Notes: generated by a model from the sequence alone, not told the origin. A stretch of 64,000 nucleotides of DNA from Paralvinella palmiformis (GCA_025642065.1 JAODUP010000310.1:97501-161500), one strand, 5' to 3'. Shown: positions 1 to 13,995, counted from the first letter of the stretch. Translations and numbers: made by a program.

Positions 1-456
1 ATTGGCCGACGACGTCATCGTCGACGTCGCTGTACCGAAGTGAACCGACGTCATTGTGACAGAATCTGATAGACCGGTCGGTCAATCCATTCATTGCATG
101 ACTCCCGGCCTGAGATAGCATTGGCCCGGCCAGTGAATGGGGCGGCCCTTTTTTGTCGGAGATTAATGGGGGGATTCACCTTACTAAACCGCCATTAATT
201 CAGGCCAAATGATCCTTATTGTCCGGCCTACTAATGGCCGTTGATACGAGTTGTGCAATTCACGAGCCGTTCACCTAATGGCGCCCCAAACAGCCGCTGG
301 TGTGACAATGACTAATGTGATGGAAGTAGGGGGGGGGGAGGTTTTGTTGTTGTTGTTGTTGGCCGTTTGGTATTTGTTTTATCAGTTTATTATCTCAGGC
401 CTCCCATTGTTATCAGGTGACGTCCTCCCGTATTATTCCTCTTCGGTGTGTGTGTG

Positions 457-566
457 TTTTAGCTGTGTATAATAAGGCACAGGCACAGAGAATCTCGAAC
501 CGTGAATTCAAACTCTGGACATTTCTTCAGGGAACTAAATCCAGAGTGGCGACTTTTCTTGCTGAG

Positions 567-570
<4 letters not shown>
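457..570 (+). repeat. Core repeat flanked by (GT)n, copy 1
   Basis: About 114 bp starting TTTTAGCTGTGTATAATAAG and ending GCTGAGACAT, where it runs directly into a (GT)n array. Nearly identical to the copy at 40170, except that the right half of the terminal hairpin is replaced by the GT array. Confidence 0.9.

Positions 571-619
<49 letters not shown>
571..619. repeat. (GT)n microsatellite
   Basis: Pure GT array following core repeat copy 1. Confidence 0.97.
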
Positions 620-621
<2 letters not shown>

Positions 622-871
622 CTAATAGAGCTAAAATCTGTCCCGGTGATGGTATAAGTGTCGGTATTTAATGAGTGTCCTGTCACACATCAAGCCGTGC
701 TGTCACTCCCGTCCTAGATGTGTGGCCCGTCCCGTCAGCTGTGTGGGCACTTCGGCCGAGATGTGTACGGACGGCTTACTGTCCACTATTCTGGGTTTTG
801 ATATCAAGGCTGTTTTGATGTTTGGGCTACCACCAAACGGCTGATAGCTTTCTTTAATTACTCGGTATGGC

Positions 872-972
872 CTCACTCACTCACTCACTCACTCGCTCGC
901 CTCACTCACTCACTCACTCACTCACTCACTCACTCACTCACTCACTCACTCACTCACACACACACACACACA
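872..972. repeat. (CACT)n then (CA)n microsatellite
   Basis: About 80 bases of a tetranucleotide with a short CTCG interruption, ending in CA repeats. Confidence 0.95.
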
Positions 973-1688
973 TTGTAATCAAGATGAAGAGAGGAATAAT
1001 GTCGTTCATATGATATCCTTGTCTCCATAGCATTGATTTTCAAATTTCCTATGTCTTCCTACCCACATTTATCAACGCGCGCATACGCACCCGCACACAC
1101 ACACACACACATACGCACACACACAACACACAAACCATGAGCAGTGGCTTGCTCCGTGTCCTTGTTTAGTCAGGGAACATCGTCTTGAATTTTCTCCATA
1201 AGCCGCGAGGGCAGTTACTGTGTGGCTTTATAGCAGGATTCATCGATTATTGATGTCAGCTGCTGACATGCTCCACATTACTGGGGGTGTCTTAAGTTCT
1301 ATGACAATGTTGATCCAAAGATGTTGAGTTTTTATTGAAGCGTTTACTCAGTGGCAGTCTTTGGGCTCCAATTGGCCAGGGCGGGGCGTTAATGTCCTCG
1401 TTTAGAGGTTTGTCTGTCTGTCTGTGTGTATGTGTGAATAAAACCCGAGATGGGATTAGGACCGAGCCTCTGACCGTCTTCCAGCGTGGTCCATCTGTGG
1501 ATGTGATTGGTTGTCAACAGCCGGTTATTGCCGACGATTTGTAGCCCGTTCTGTGTTGAAGGCCGTCCCCTATATGGTTTATCGTATTGTGATTTGATAC
1601 GAGCAATAACCCAACTGTCTGTTTGTAGTTATATGATTACCTGGAAGTCGAGAACGTTGAGCCACCATTGGGCCAGAAAGAGAGAGAG

Positions 1689-1754
1689 CGTGTGTGTGTG
1701 TGTGTGTGTGTGCGTGTGTGTGGTGCGTGCGTGCATGCGTGTGTGTGTGTGTGT
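1689..1754. repeat. Interrupted (GT)n microsatellite
   Basis: GT repeats with GC interruptions. Confidence 0.9.
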
Positions 1755-2092
1755 TAATTATTTAATCTCTATTTAGAGCTTCGGATATGACTAACTGGAT
1801 TATATTTATAACTATCGTCTCACGATCACCATATTCTAGTAAGTCCACTGAGCTTAGAAGGTAAACAAACTCTCATCTATCCTATAGCAGATGTTCACGT
1901 GTCTGTGATGACCTTTAGCCAAACGGAGATAACTCGTATCTAATTGGAATCGAGTCATTTTCTCAATCCATTGCCTCAATGCCGGACACCAACCATCACG
2001 GATGTCAAAACTTGAGAAACACCGATATGGGCTTTAGCACCGAGAGCAACTAGATCATCTACTTGCTCCGGCTGATGTATATAGATGAAGGC

Positions 2093-2277
2093 GATGATGA
2101 TTGATGTTTTACGGCCACTTTTGTGCACATGGTAAGCTAAATGGGCCGAGCGACCTCCAAAGGTAATGGGTCGAAGTCAAAGACGATACAACCTTCAGAT
2201 ATGCCCACGCCGAGATTCGAACACGGGTGGTAGTGATCTATGGTCCAACACGCTACCGCTAGACCACGGAGGCGCCC
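2093..2277 (-). mobile_element. tRNA-derived SINE, full length
   Basis: On the minus strand it reads a GCGCCTCCGTGGTCTAG head with tRNA A box and B box (GTGTTCGAATCTCGGCG). A unique body (TCGCTCGGCCCATTTAGCC, GTGGCCGTAAAACATC) and an ATC-repeat tail follow. Imperfect flanking repeat TAGATGAAGG/TAGAGGAAGG. Confidence 0.85.
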
Positions 2278-2953
2278 CGCTGTAGAGGAAGGTAGGGGTC
2301 ATTTTAACAGTGTACATCATAATGTTGCCGGGGTGTGCTGATAACTAGCAGACATCGGGCAGACTGAGCGGCCGCCGCCGACCATCCCGTGGTGTGGCCC
2401 GGTGTGGCGTCTGGAGAGTCCGGTATGTGTCAACTCCGATCCGGAAGGCGAACGGCCATCTATTGCCCTGGAATGCCGCCGAACTGGAGTGGTTATTGGA
2501 GCGGGACACGCTCCACATATTGATCCCTTTCTCCGAAGGAATCCCAAACCGGGCATGACGTGAGCCCGGTACCACACACCCTATAGTACCGAATGACCAA
2601 CATTCCGAGCCGGCTGCCAGGTCTGTTTGTATCCACATCCTTGGAATTGTTTCCGGATCATAAGACGGAGCCGCTCTGGGAACGGTTTGAAGAGAATCAA
2701 TCCGAGAACTGTTTACTTTATTATGGGCAATTTTTTCGCCCTTTGGAGCAAGTCTTTTGGTGTAGTCGGTATTTGTTTACATTCATTTCCATCAATCACC
2801 TCAGGCAGATGTGGCTGCCTCCTTCAGATGCGATGCGATCTTCTTCCTTTTGTGTGGGGGTGATCCTTTGGGCAAACAGAAGTCGCAATTTTTATATTTT
2901 TTGCTACATTTTATCCGCCGTTTTTGTTACACAGCATATTTCGCACTGGATTA

Positions 2954-2985
<32 letters not shown>

Positions 2986-3130
2986 GGTGGAGGCTACTTT
3001 TCAATGTTTATGCTACAACATCGATTATAAGTACAGCGTTGAGTTAACTGACTGATAAATAATATTCCATTAAGAATTTGTCATCATTTAGCAAAGACAT
3101 TAAAATAAGTAGCAAAGATTAATTATATAT

Positions 3131-3134
<4 letters not shown>

Positions 3135-3217
<83 letters not shown>

Positions 3218-3225
3218 TGTGTGTT
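3135..3225. repeat. (AT)n(GT)n compound microsatellite
   Basis: An AT array turning directly into a GT array. Confidence 0.95.
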
Positions 3226-4500
3226 TACCACAATAGCTAGCTTTAAGACAATCACTTTGGTTTCAACAGCCTGTATTCAATACAACCATTATAACATGAG
3301 ATATCCATAATGTCTAAGACATGGTGGGCCTTCTAATTTTAACCCTTCCTGTCACACTGGGTTATGTGCCAGAAGAAGGATGGTATAGGTAAATGTGAAA
3401 CATCAGACGTGGAGGTGGCATTGTTTGTCTCTGTGTGCTCTACTATTACGTACAAGACTGGTGCCTTTTAGTGTGTTTCCCCGCTATACTTCACGTTTCC
3501 ACAGGATGCCCGACGTCCACCAAACACCACACACACACCCCACCCCGCATACGACACGGTATGAGCTGTCTTTTACTTAGTGTTAGTAACTGTTTCTCCA
3601 CTATATCGTCCACGTTATAATGCGTTAGTCGGGTTGCCGAAGTGCTGTCAAGGTTTGCTTTAATCTGACAGAGTAGACAGATTTCAGTGTTGGCCAGCTA
3701 ACGCGGGTGACCTTTTCGATGGCTGCTGGTCTTCTCCGAGAAGACGTCTAGTCGTATGAAGTATATTCCGGGGGTTGCTGCGGGGCCATATGCTGACTCG
3801 GTGGCGGTGTCAGACGGGCGGGGTATGAGGACGGCGTGTTTAAATTGATGTGACGGGCTCGCTCTTGGCGCACGCGAACCCCCACCGGTCAGACTCCGAC
3901 GTTGGCCTTACTGTGCCACGGTCCCCCGTCATCGTGGACTCCCGGACAGTGAGCACTCAGGTTTGTCTGTGAGAGTCTGCTTTATCTATTCGTATGGTCT
4001 TAGTCTGTCGAGTGGCTGGCTGTTTTGAGTTAATTTTAAGCTTATACTGTGTCTGTCTGTCGGTCACGTGAACATGGAACACGCTTCCAACTTTGAGGAT
4101 TTTGAAATGGTGAAGTAAAATTACTCGCGGGGGGGGGGGTGAGGGGAGAGGGTGATAGGGCCAGACCGTTTGTTGTTAGACTGTTGTTTTGCTAATGAAC
4201 ATCGGTGATGCTTTAGAATATGTCTAGACAAAGCGAGCCGAATATTCCGATGATACATTGGATTTGAGATGAATGATTCACGATTGTGTTTTTGCACTTC
4301 GTTTTATCTAATTACGGTCATACAACTCTTCCGTCTGGCAAATAAACGATGTTTTGGATTGTGTAATACTTAAGTAATATTCCGATGTCGAGTCTGAAAT
4401 TAGAGATCGGTGATATATTGGTATTTTTCTCCGTATGGTCCTTTTGCTGCGATAACTAACGTACGGTGTCCACTGACAGCGTTCATCAAGCAATAAGATA

Positions 4501-4654
4501 GCTACCACCCGTGTTCGAATCTCGGCGTGGGCATATCTGAAGGTTGTTTCATCTTTGACTTCGCTTCATTACCCCCGAGGTCGCTCGGCCCATTTAGCCT
4601 ACCATGTGCACAAAAGTGGCCGTAAAACACCAATCATCATCATCATCATCATCA
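4501..4654 (+). mobile_element. tRNA-derived SINE, 5' truncated
   Basis: It begins at the B box, with the A-box head missing. The body and a long (ATC)n tail are intact. The 5' truncation is typical of interrupted reverse transcription. Confidence 0.85.
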
Positions 4655-5038
4655 AGCAATAAAAACAAAACGGAATATGAATAGTTTGACTATAGTTATT
4701 TCTTAGAAGATTCTAAGCCATGTTCCAGAATCATTAGATCCGTGATTTAGACCTATCTCACCGATCTGAAGCCGTACTGTAACTGTCGTATCTGTTATAG
4801 TGTATGTGGACGTGACATTTTTGTTCCCGGATAACATCAATCAGACGGCTAAGTCCACGATGTCCAGCCGTGTGCGCTATCCAGAATAATTCATGGTCAC
4901 CTTCTGGACACACTGACAATAGTAGAAGGGAGATCTAGCCCGATTCCTTGGCTATGCCATAGGATTTATTTAAAGTCATACATCTTGTAATTTATTGGCC
5001 AGGTTGAAGTATAGTGATTATAAGTTTGGTTTGCCAGT

Positions 5039-5039
<1 letters not shown>

Positions 5040-5084
<45 letters not shown>

Positions 5085-5091
5085 GGGGGGG
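5040..5091. repeat. (AT)n followed by poly-G
   Basis: About 42 bases of AT then nine to ten G. Confidence 0.95.
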
Positions 5092-6245
5092 TATTGCTAG
5101 GAAGAGAATTTTACTGATGCCACAACAGTTTGTGTTTGCAATCTAGTTAATCACCTTCCATGTTCACACTTCTCACGTTGACCTTGAATATGACGTTTGG
5201 AAAATTGATCAATTTCCTGTGCGTGACGGCTACTTTATGGCTATAAATTTAGGTAATCTCTGTCATGGCTGCTGTACCGTTGCGCTACTTTTACGCCGCC
5301 GCACAGCATCGCTAGTTATTGATGGATGCTTGAATAAATCGCGTATAGGTACACTGCAGTTCGGAATTTCAGGTAGAGTAGCTGTAGTAAGTAATTGCTT
5401 TACTACATTTGGGCCGCTTTCCCGTCGCCCTCTCCACGTGCCATCCATCCCATATACGACCTAAACTGTTCTCCGATCAGATATTCACAGCTGCCCGTCT
5501 TGGATATTGGTACCACTCACTTCGGTATTCAGCTCCAATAACCATGTGCCAGGGAATAATTACTGATATGTTACCAAGTGAGATGACATTCTACTCCGCC
5601 CAGACTCCCCCCCCACCTCCTCCCAGCCGGCAGTTACTGACTGACTGACTGACTGACTGACTGGCCACGGGTCGGGATACTCTCGGGGGGCCTGTTTCGG
5701 GAGAGATATTTATGTAGAAGTACCCGGTCGTATCACCTCGCCAGAGCCAGCCTGACGGCGGCGTCCCGTCTCAGCTGGCTTTCGGCGGACAGAGGGCCGA
5801 AAGCTTCCCCGCGGCCAGGACGTCCATCGCCGCCGCCGCACACCGCCTCGGATCCCATTGTGTTGTTCATAAACGGGGTCTCCAGGCGTGGGGATATATC
5901 ACTGGCCTGGGGTCCGGTATCACCGCGGACTGGTGCTTCTCCGGGGCTCGGATGGCAGCGTACTAGGTCAGTACGGCCCTCGGTCCCCCAAGAGCGTCAT
6001 AAATCATCTGTCGGGATAGATCTGTCATAGTCCGTCTTCTGCCCTTGTCTAAATGATAAAACTTAGAGTACACGAGAAGCTTCTCGTTGAAGTGGGGGAG
6101 TCGCTTGTTTGGCGTTTTCCATTAGTGTTTGTACAACCCGTGCACGTCAAAGCAGTACCAGTATGTGTGGTATTGAGGCTGGATGTCGTTGTAATGGTGA
6201 TGGCGGAGTGGGGTTTCCTGATGGATGGTGGTCGTGGTGTATATG

Positions 6246-6420
6246 TTGGTTGTTATATACGGTTGCTATTGTATATGGCGATTGTTTTATGTGGCAATTG
6301 TTGTGTTTGGTAGTTGTTTATTGGTGGTATTTGTTGTATTTGGTGGTTGTGATATGTGGTAGTTTTGGTATGTGGCAGTTGTTTTATATAGTAGTTGTGA
6401 TATGTGGTGGTTGTTGTGTT
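6246..6420. repeat. Degenerate T/G-rich tandem repeat
   Basis: Recurring TGTGGCAGTTGTT, TTTGGTAGTTGTT and GATATGTGGT words with irregular spacing. No clean period. Confidence 0.6.
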
Positions 6421-6595
6421 ATTAGCGATAAGATGGGTTCTTGAAGGATGTTGTGATGATCTGTTGTGATCTGACGGTGATTGATATTGTTCTTCCTTGG
6501 GAGATCTTTTCACAACTCATCAGTTACACATGGCCACTACTCATCTGGTAAGGATTAGCCTACCTTATATACCCATCCAAGTGTGCGCCCGCGTG

Positions 6596-6694
6596 TTTTA
6601 GCCGTGTGGAATGCACTGGCACAGAGAATATCAACAATTCAGGTGACTGAATCCAGTGTGGCCACTTTTCATGCTGAGACATGTGTAATGTCTC
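6596..6694 (+). repeat. Core repeat flanked by (GT)n, copy 2
   Basis: A diverged, internally shortened copy that retains GCACAGAGAA, GACTGAATCCAG and the terminal hairpin TGAGACAT-gtgta-ATGTCTC, followed at once by a GT array. Confidence 0.85.
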
Positions 6695-7609
6695 GCGTGT
6701 GTGTGTGCGTGTGTGTGTGTGTGTGTGTGTGCTACTAACAAATTGCCATTAAACTATAAGCACACGCGCGCACACACACACACAGACAGAGAGAGAGAGG
6801 GGGGGGGGAGAGCGAGAGAGAGAGCTTCCTTCACACTCCGTATACCGCGGGCCACAATACAAATACTAAATCTGTCCCGTCCATTACTGAACACGGACAC
6901 GAAGGCCCTCTCCATTGACCTCCATGCTTTACTGACCATGTGATGTCCATCACAGATGGAAGGGCCTGTTCTCCGGTAATGAACTGCTTTTCAAGGTCAC
7001 CGACATAGACAGCTGGTTACAGATGATTAATATCACCTGGGCTCGGAGTTACCAGGTAGACAGCTTTATTACACGTTGGTCAGGTATTAACGCGCCGGCT
7101 TTAGGCGTGCAGAGAAAACGAGTTAATCTCTGATTGATTTACTCCCAGTACCCGGATGGCTTTCGTATAAACTTCATTGAGGAAACGTGCAGTTGGCGGT
7201 GGGTCAAACACCCCATTTCTGCCCGCCCGCCTTCGGCATTGGAGCGCCTGTGTTCAGCCGTTATGTTGTTATTGAATAATCTCGGCTGGTTAGCTGCGCG
7301 CGGACTTCCTGCGGAACGGCCGAACTCCTGTGATCTTTGGCGTGGATAAATATTTCCTGGCTGGCAAATTGATGGGGCGGTGGCCAGGAAGCGGGTTAGC
7401 GGTCGTTTGTTGGAACTCGTCACCTGCTCGCGGGCTGCCCGGGGCCAGCCCGCTTGAGCGTAGATTGGAGGCGAAGTGACAAGTCTTTGGCCGTAAGCAA
7501 CACTTGGCATCTTCATTAGGAGTACCATTGTCGGTCGGTATTGATGTTCTGGTCGGTGAGTGGTTCGCACGTTAAGATTAATACCTTTGCTGGCTGGCGT
7601 CGACAGCCG

Positions 7610-8250
7610 GCTGATGAGGAAAGGAGGTCGGCCTGATGAAGGGAAGATGTCTGATATAAAGGGTGGATGTCTGATGGAGGATGGCTGTGTATGACGAAGG
7701 AAGGTTGGCTAATGAAGAAAGGCAGGAAGGATGTCTGTTGAATGGAGATTGTCTGATGGGGAAAGGTTTTCTTGTGGTGAAAAGTTGTCTGATGAAGGAA
7801 GGATGTCTGATGAGGGAGGATTGTCCGATGAGGGAGGCTGTCTAATTAAGGAAGGTTGTCCGATGAGGAAAGGATGTCCAGTGAATGATGGCTGTTTGAC
7901 GAAGGAAGGATGTCTGATGAACGAAGGTTGTCCGATGAAGTTGTCTCGTGAATGAAAGTTGGTTTAAATATGAAACTCTCATGAAGGATGGCTGAATGGT
8001 GTCTCATGAATGGTGGCCGCATGCTAAAAAGGAAGGATGTCTGATGAAGGAAGATTGTCTGATGAGGGAGGCTGTCTAATTAAGGAAGGTTGCCCGATGA
8101 GGAAAGAATGTCCAATGAATCTTGGCTGTTTGACGAAGGAAGGACGTCTGATGAAGGAAGGTTGTCTCATGAATGGTGTCTCATGAATGGTGGCCGTATG
8201 TTAAAGGAAGGATGTATGATGAATGATGGCTGTGTGGTGAAGAATGGATG
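7610..8250. repeat. 18-bp degenerate minisatellite
   Basis: Unit close to GATGAAGGAAGGATGTCT, with many substitutions and small insertions. A block of about 130 bases (7794-7925) is repeated with high identity at 8032-8163, showing later block duplication. The open frame over it is a by-product of the 18-bp period. Confidence 0.9.
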
Positions 8251-8345
8251 CGGATCAGACTCGATGTGTGTGTGCTGGAAGTAATTATTATGGACTATTA
8301 TGATTGCCAATGACTTTGGTTCACTCAGCTTTTCTCACTATTTAT

Positions 8346-8656
8346 CTCGGTGTACGTCTTTTGATAGATCAAAGCCACCCCAGGTGGTCTGATGCTTCTG
8401 TCTGTCTTCTTTCCAATGACCTTTGAGCTGCTAATCAAAAAATGTGGCTGCACCTTTTGGTTGGAAGTTCTGTATTTATACCACTACTTTGTGGGTCTTT
8501 GGTTTAATGCATGTTTTATATATTTTCTGGTGTACGTCTTTTGTAATAAAACCACCCCGGGTCAGATGCTTTTCGCCTTTCCCAAAACTTTGGCTGCTTC
8601 AAAAAATGGGGGCGACCCTTTTTGTTGGGCTGAAAATACTTTGTGAGTCTGGGAAT
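8346..8656. repeat. Diverged two-copy tandem duplication, period about 180 bp
   Basis: GGTGTACGTCTTTTG occurs at about 8349 and 8529, and both units continue with similar CCACCCC..GG..GATGCTT and TTTGTGGGTCT/TTTGTGAGTCT segments. The second copy is shorter. Confidence 0.7.
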
Positions 8657-9568
8657 GTGTGTTAGCCGATTATGCGCTATATTGCTCGACACAACTGGCA
8701 CAAATGACGCCTATACAGTACTGGGGCCTACTGTACTCAGGGCCAAGTCAGTGAAGTGTCAGTGTCAGTGGTGCCACCCATTGACATATGCCGCACACAT
8801 AAGATGATCAGTTGGAACTGACCAGTTGGTGACGTTCTGACCGGGCGTTTCCCCCGGCCTTCTCGAACGTGCTGATGAAGCCGAACGAGATGAACGCTTT
8901 TCTTAATGAGATCCGGTATTAGGACAACAACAACAAGATGATGATGATGATGATAATGATGATAGCACCGCAGGCCAGTTGGGAAGTATTACCATAACAC
9001 CAAGGACGGATTCGGGCCATCCGTCGGCGTGTGTATGTGCTTTATGTATATGGCATGACGGCGAGAACGAATTTGAGCAGTGATGAAGTAATTACCTTTG
9101 ATGGGAAGTTGTTAAAATGCTTTTAAGAGGTGGACGACTCCCTAGATGGAATGTGGAGTAATTTAGTTGTGTTTTGTTTTTCTTCTTCTAGTAAAACGAT
9201 CTATCTGCCAGAGCTCTTAGCCGCCGCGGCCGAGCTTGTGTGTTAATTAACAGGACACGGATGGAGAGCACTTTACATAGCGTGTCTGTCTTTTTTTGAC
9301 GTTATACGGTAGAGGACGTGAAGTATGATGAGGTGTTTTTCTTTTCTTTTCGGATTATTTGCCGAGCTGACAATTTCGCGTGTATAACATTACCTGTAGT
9401 TTTGATATTTAGATGGTGTGTTTTGTTTTTATTAGGGGAATTGGGGGAGGGTTGATTACAGTTGTTAGAGTCAGTTGATGGTTCAGTATTTAATTTTCGC
9501 CTTTTCACGTAAAAGGTTTCCTCTTTGAGATGTGCCCCACCCCGCTCTCTCTCCAATTTGGTATGTAG

Positions 9569-9750
9569 GATGATTGGTGTTTTACGGCCACTTTTGTGCA
9601 CGTGGTAGGCTAAATGGGCCGAGCGACCTCCCAAGGTAATGAAGCGAAGTCAAGATGAAACACCCGTCAAATATGCCCACGCCGAGATTCGAACACGGGT
9701 GGTAGTGATCTGTGATCCAACACGCTACCGTTAGACCACGGAGGCGCCCG
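9569..9750 (-). mobile_element. tRNA-derived SINE, full length
   Basis: Same family as the copy at 2093. Flanking 14-bp repeats ATTTGGTATGTAGG and ATTTCGTGTGTAGG (two mismatches) look like an aged target-site duplication. Confidence 0.87.
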
Positions 9751-9767
9751 ATTTCGTGTGTAGGGGA

Positions 9768-9770
9768 TAT

Positions 9771-9812
<42 letters not shown>

Positions 9813-9836
9813 TAGAGAGAGAGAGAGAGAGAGAGG
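9768..9836. repeat. (GATA)n(GA)n compound microsatellite
   Basis: GATA units then GA units, starting about 20 bases after the SINE at 9569-9750. Confidence 0.95.
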
Positions 9837-11021
9837 GATGCCTACAAACCATGTGTTATCATATTACATATCAAGGGTAGCGCACACGTAATAAACCGAC
9901 TTTAGATTGAGAGCATGCTGACAAACAAACGTAGTTCCCACAACAGTTGAATGTTTTACCTGTCTGTGCGATGTTATATCTGTGCCTCGTACACCCCCCC
10001 CCCACTATACCTGCGTCATGATTATTTCATAAAGCCGTCACAACGCTGGCGGTGGCCGTTACTGTTTTTCCATAACATCCGATGATGGCGTGGATAATAT
10101 AATTATAGTTATTAATTATGACCCACTAATACGGCTTTCCGTGCCCCCCTCTATCTCTCTGTATGTATGTGTGTGTGTGTATATGTGTGTGTGTGTCTCT
10201 CTCTCTCTGTGTGTGTGTGTGTGCGTGTGTGTAGTGACGAGGGAGTTGTACTCCCGTTTCTCATCCTCCCTTTTGGACCTGAGTCTTGTTCGATCCCCCC
10301 CCCCCCACCAATCCAAATCCACCTCTCACCCCCACGTATATCATGACATTAGGTACGGGGATTAGAGGCCGGAGACATTGTCGTATTTTTTCGGGTGACG
10401 GCAGTATGGCGGGCTACGATGACGTCAGAGTCCGTTACTCGGATGTAGGTGTATTGATGAGTTATCCTGGATTTTTGCGGCAAATTAAAATTTGACTGGC
10501 ACCATTGATTGATGGATGGCACATTATACGGTCGTGTTGTCGTCGTTGTTGTTGTTGATGTCGTGGTTGTTGTCGTTGTTGTTGTTGTTGTTGTTGTTGA
10601 AGTCGTTTGGCTTCTGCTGCCTGTGGAACTGTTATGGGTTTGTGTTGAGCTTTGCACTTCTTGGACGTCTTAGGGCGAAACGAACGAATAGATCCAGTGC
10701 GTATTGTAATGGATCCTGTACACATGTTGTCTGCGTTTTCTGTAGAAGATATTGGAAAGATTAAGATTATTTGCGATTCTGATGTGTGCCAGATGTAATG
10801 GACTATACAAGATGTGTAGCCAGTATTTGTTATGGAAGATCATTGTCTAGGCAGAAGGAGTTTTGGACGTGGATGTGTGCGTTGGTGGTGCTGGGGGGTG
10901 ATACTAATAATATTAACGTGTTTTTAATTGTAAATAATGTTTTATGTCTGCAAGCGTGCATATTGGTGTATGTTCATCACTAATCAGGTGAAACTGATGT
11001 GCACCATTGCTTTTACAAACA

Positions 11022-11022
11022 A

Positions 11023-11087
<65 letters not shown>

Positions 11088-11217
11088 TGCTACTTGATCT
11101 TTTCATAGTCAAGGTAACACTGTGTTGTATTTGATACATGTCAGACAGGTACATAATTATCAGTTATACCAAGGGAGCTATCGAGTTTATACTTTGATTT
11201 AGTATATAGAATAATTA

Positions 11218-11281
<64 letters not shown>
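11022..11281. repeat. Two long (AT)n arrays, first with (AC)n head
   Basis: Arrays at about 11022-11082 and 11222-11281, separated by 140 bases of unique sequence. Confidence 0.93.
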
Positions 11282-11283
<2 letters not shown>

Positions 11284-12050
11284 GTATAAATTAGAAGGAT
11301 AAATTGTTAATTAATTAAAACAATAATATCCTTGCAAATTAAGCGTCGGTATTATTTTACTCTCATTTGGCTAGTCCTATGCTATATGAATAAGACCAAT
11401 TACAAAAAAAACGTCAACAATAATGGATCAACAACGTCAGGTTTATGGCTACAGAGACATCCATTGATTGATGGATCGTACATAAGTTAGATATAATCAC
11501 TCCGCGCAGAAGCAATCCATTGATCATCATTGGAAAATATTGCCAATCGGTAAGGCGGCCTATAGAGTGAGCAAAATGTCATGAAACATCGGCATAAATA
11601 GGACAATGGTGATGGAGAGTAATCAATTAGAAGATAACGGATCTTCCTATTGTCGCTTAAACATAGGTCTGTAGGCGGGCGGGCGGTTTTCGCCCGCTGT
11701 ACTAGAAGATTTGCTTGCTCGCATCCATTGCATGCATGTGTAGATGTACATCTAGGGCCGTGCAGGCATGTGTACGCTTACACGCGAACGCACGCACGCT
11801 CGCACGCACCCATCGCCTATCCGTGGATCAACCGGACGAATTAATCAATCACTCAATCTGCCAATCCATTCCATACCTACATACATTAAGCATTAGTTAC
11901 CGAGATGCGATAATATTCGATGCTATAAATAAACTAATCCCATTCAGCTCGTGGCGTGAACCACAAACAGTAGATGTTTTATACCAGGCATGTCTTATAA
12001 TATTATGGCGACGAACTGGCCTCTTTACCCACTACTCTCTCCCAATAGCC

Positions 12051-12232
12051 GGCGCCTCCGTGGTCCAGTTGGTAGCGCGTTGGACCACAGTTCACTGCCA
12101 CCCGAGTTCGAATCTTGGCGTGGCCATATCTGAAGGGTGTTTCATCTTTCACTTCCCCTCATTGCCTTCGGAGATCGCTCGGCCCATTTAGCCTACTATG
12201 TGCACAAAAGTGGCCGTCAAACATCAGTCATT
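12051..12232 (+). mobile_element. tRNA-derived SINE, full length
   Basis: Head GGCGCCTCCGTGGTCCAG, B box GAGTTCGAATCTTGG and the body are all present. CCCAATAGC occurs just before (12041) and just after (12248), a probable target-site duplication. Confidence 0.87.
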
Positions 12233-13766
12233 ATTATAATTTTCTTCCCCAATAGCTGACGGCCAGCCGTAATATCTCAACTCCTGACCGAGCAGTTGTT
12301 ATAGCTTACTGTCTTTCTCTAAGCCCCTTTTCTCGCCATGCCATCATTCCTTTAAGTACTTATATGGATTTCAGCAGCAGGTAGTTATTTCAATGCATAT
12401 TTCCTGAAGTGTGTGTATCTTTGTCCAGGTTGTGAAGAGTAAAGTTAGTTCGTAATTGATTACGTGTTGTGTGTTAATATTGTCATGTGATATTGTTTTT
12501 GTTCTCTGTATATCACTGTTACATGTGATATTTATCTCACAGCGGTACCAATATGAATTGAGTTTTGTCAGCTTCCAGGCAATGTACATTTTTGGCTGTG
12601 TGTGTGTGTGTCCCGCTCTCTCGCTGTGTGTGCGTGCGCGTGCGTGTGCGTGCTCAAAGATAGACATCGGATAGTAGCAGGCATTTAACATTGTCACCAT
12701 AATGCAAGGCTTAAGCTACCTACCGTCTCATGTAACGTTGCATGAACGCTACAGTTCCTTTCATTTAAGGTTCAGGTTGATGTTCCATAAAATGTTCAGA
12801 TGGGGGTTGCATTCTTTGGGCTGGTATATTGGACAACAGTCTCAGACTGCCAACGTGTGCTCCGCCACACACCGGGGTTTTGCCTAGAGCTGTTAAATAT
12901 GAGCAATACAGGTTCGTACATGATACCGGCATATCGTAATACATTGCAAAAATGTATAATTCGTTTTGCTTTCTGGTGTCCATTGTCGGGTTTGTAATGG
13001 AAATCCCGGAGATGCTATTAAAATCCAGGTTGCCATGGTAACGCGGCTGTATTGTCGGACTGCCGCAGTGTGCCGCCGTAGAACTTCACTGTGACCCATC
13101 GACATATTTTAAGTCATGGCTATGGCCCTCGTTGGGAGTCGGTTACCATGGTAACATTTTGAAGGTCACTGACACCGATAAAGGATGGCCTAACATTATA
13201 CAGGTGTGAATTATATTGCCAACCGTCGACTTAGATATAACGAGTAAACGGAGGGAGGGGGAGTCAAGGGGGGTGTAGTGACGGATTTGGCACGGCGATG
13301 TTGCTAATAGTTATACAACATTTTGGTGATTCATCCATAAACCCGTGAGATGGAAGAGCGGCGCCTGTTTGGTGGGGACTGGGACTTTTTCCGATGACGG
13401 AGACGGCATAATTCACGGCGATGGCAGTCCCGCTTTTGTTGTTTCATTACCGCACTCATTGCCACATTTGAAGCTGTACATAAATCCATATCACGTTTTT
13501 TTATCAGTCAGCAGGGTTTGTCATCTGGACCGAGCCACATCCCCGTCCACCCCCACCCCACCAAGGTGTACTCCCCGTGGCATCTCTCTTCTGAAGAATC
13601 CTTCATCTTGGTAACAGTTGTGCTAATATGTGCCTTCCCCAAGGTCATATACTGTTGGGATCGTTGTATTGATATAATTAGGACCCTTTACTATGGCAAT
13701 AGCCAGAACAATCCATCCACGCATTTGGCCACAGTGTTTCAGATACGTATCTGTCTGTCTATCTAG

Positions 13767-13853
<87 letters not shown>
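13767..13853. repeat. (GT)n(AT)n(GA)n compound microsatellite
   Basis: Three different dinucleotide arrays in direct succession. Confidence 0.95.
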
Positions 13854-13855
<2 letters not shown>

Positions 13856-13995
13856 TGTTCTAGTTGTTATAGACGTGATGCTTTCAAAAACATCGAACCA
13901 ATCCTGTCATCGGGCTAACCCCCTAACGCAAGATGTCACAGTTTAACAATCGCTTTCTTATCACTATAATCAATAATCCTAGAAATAGACAAGAC

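Noticed and set aside
7731..8284. Repeat protein-like frames (DEGRMS type)
   Set aside because: Produced by the 18-bp minisatellite. Units vary at all codon positions and stops interrupt them.
11715..12191. 158-codon open frame
   Set aside because: Its right third is SINE sequence and its left part is GC-alternating simple sequence.
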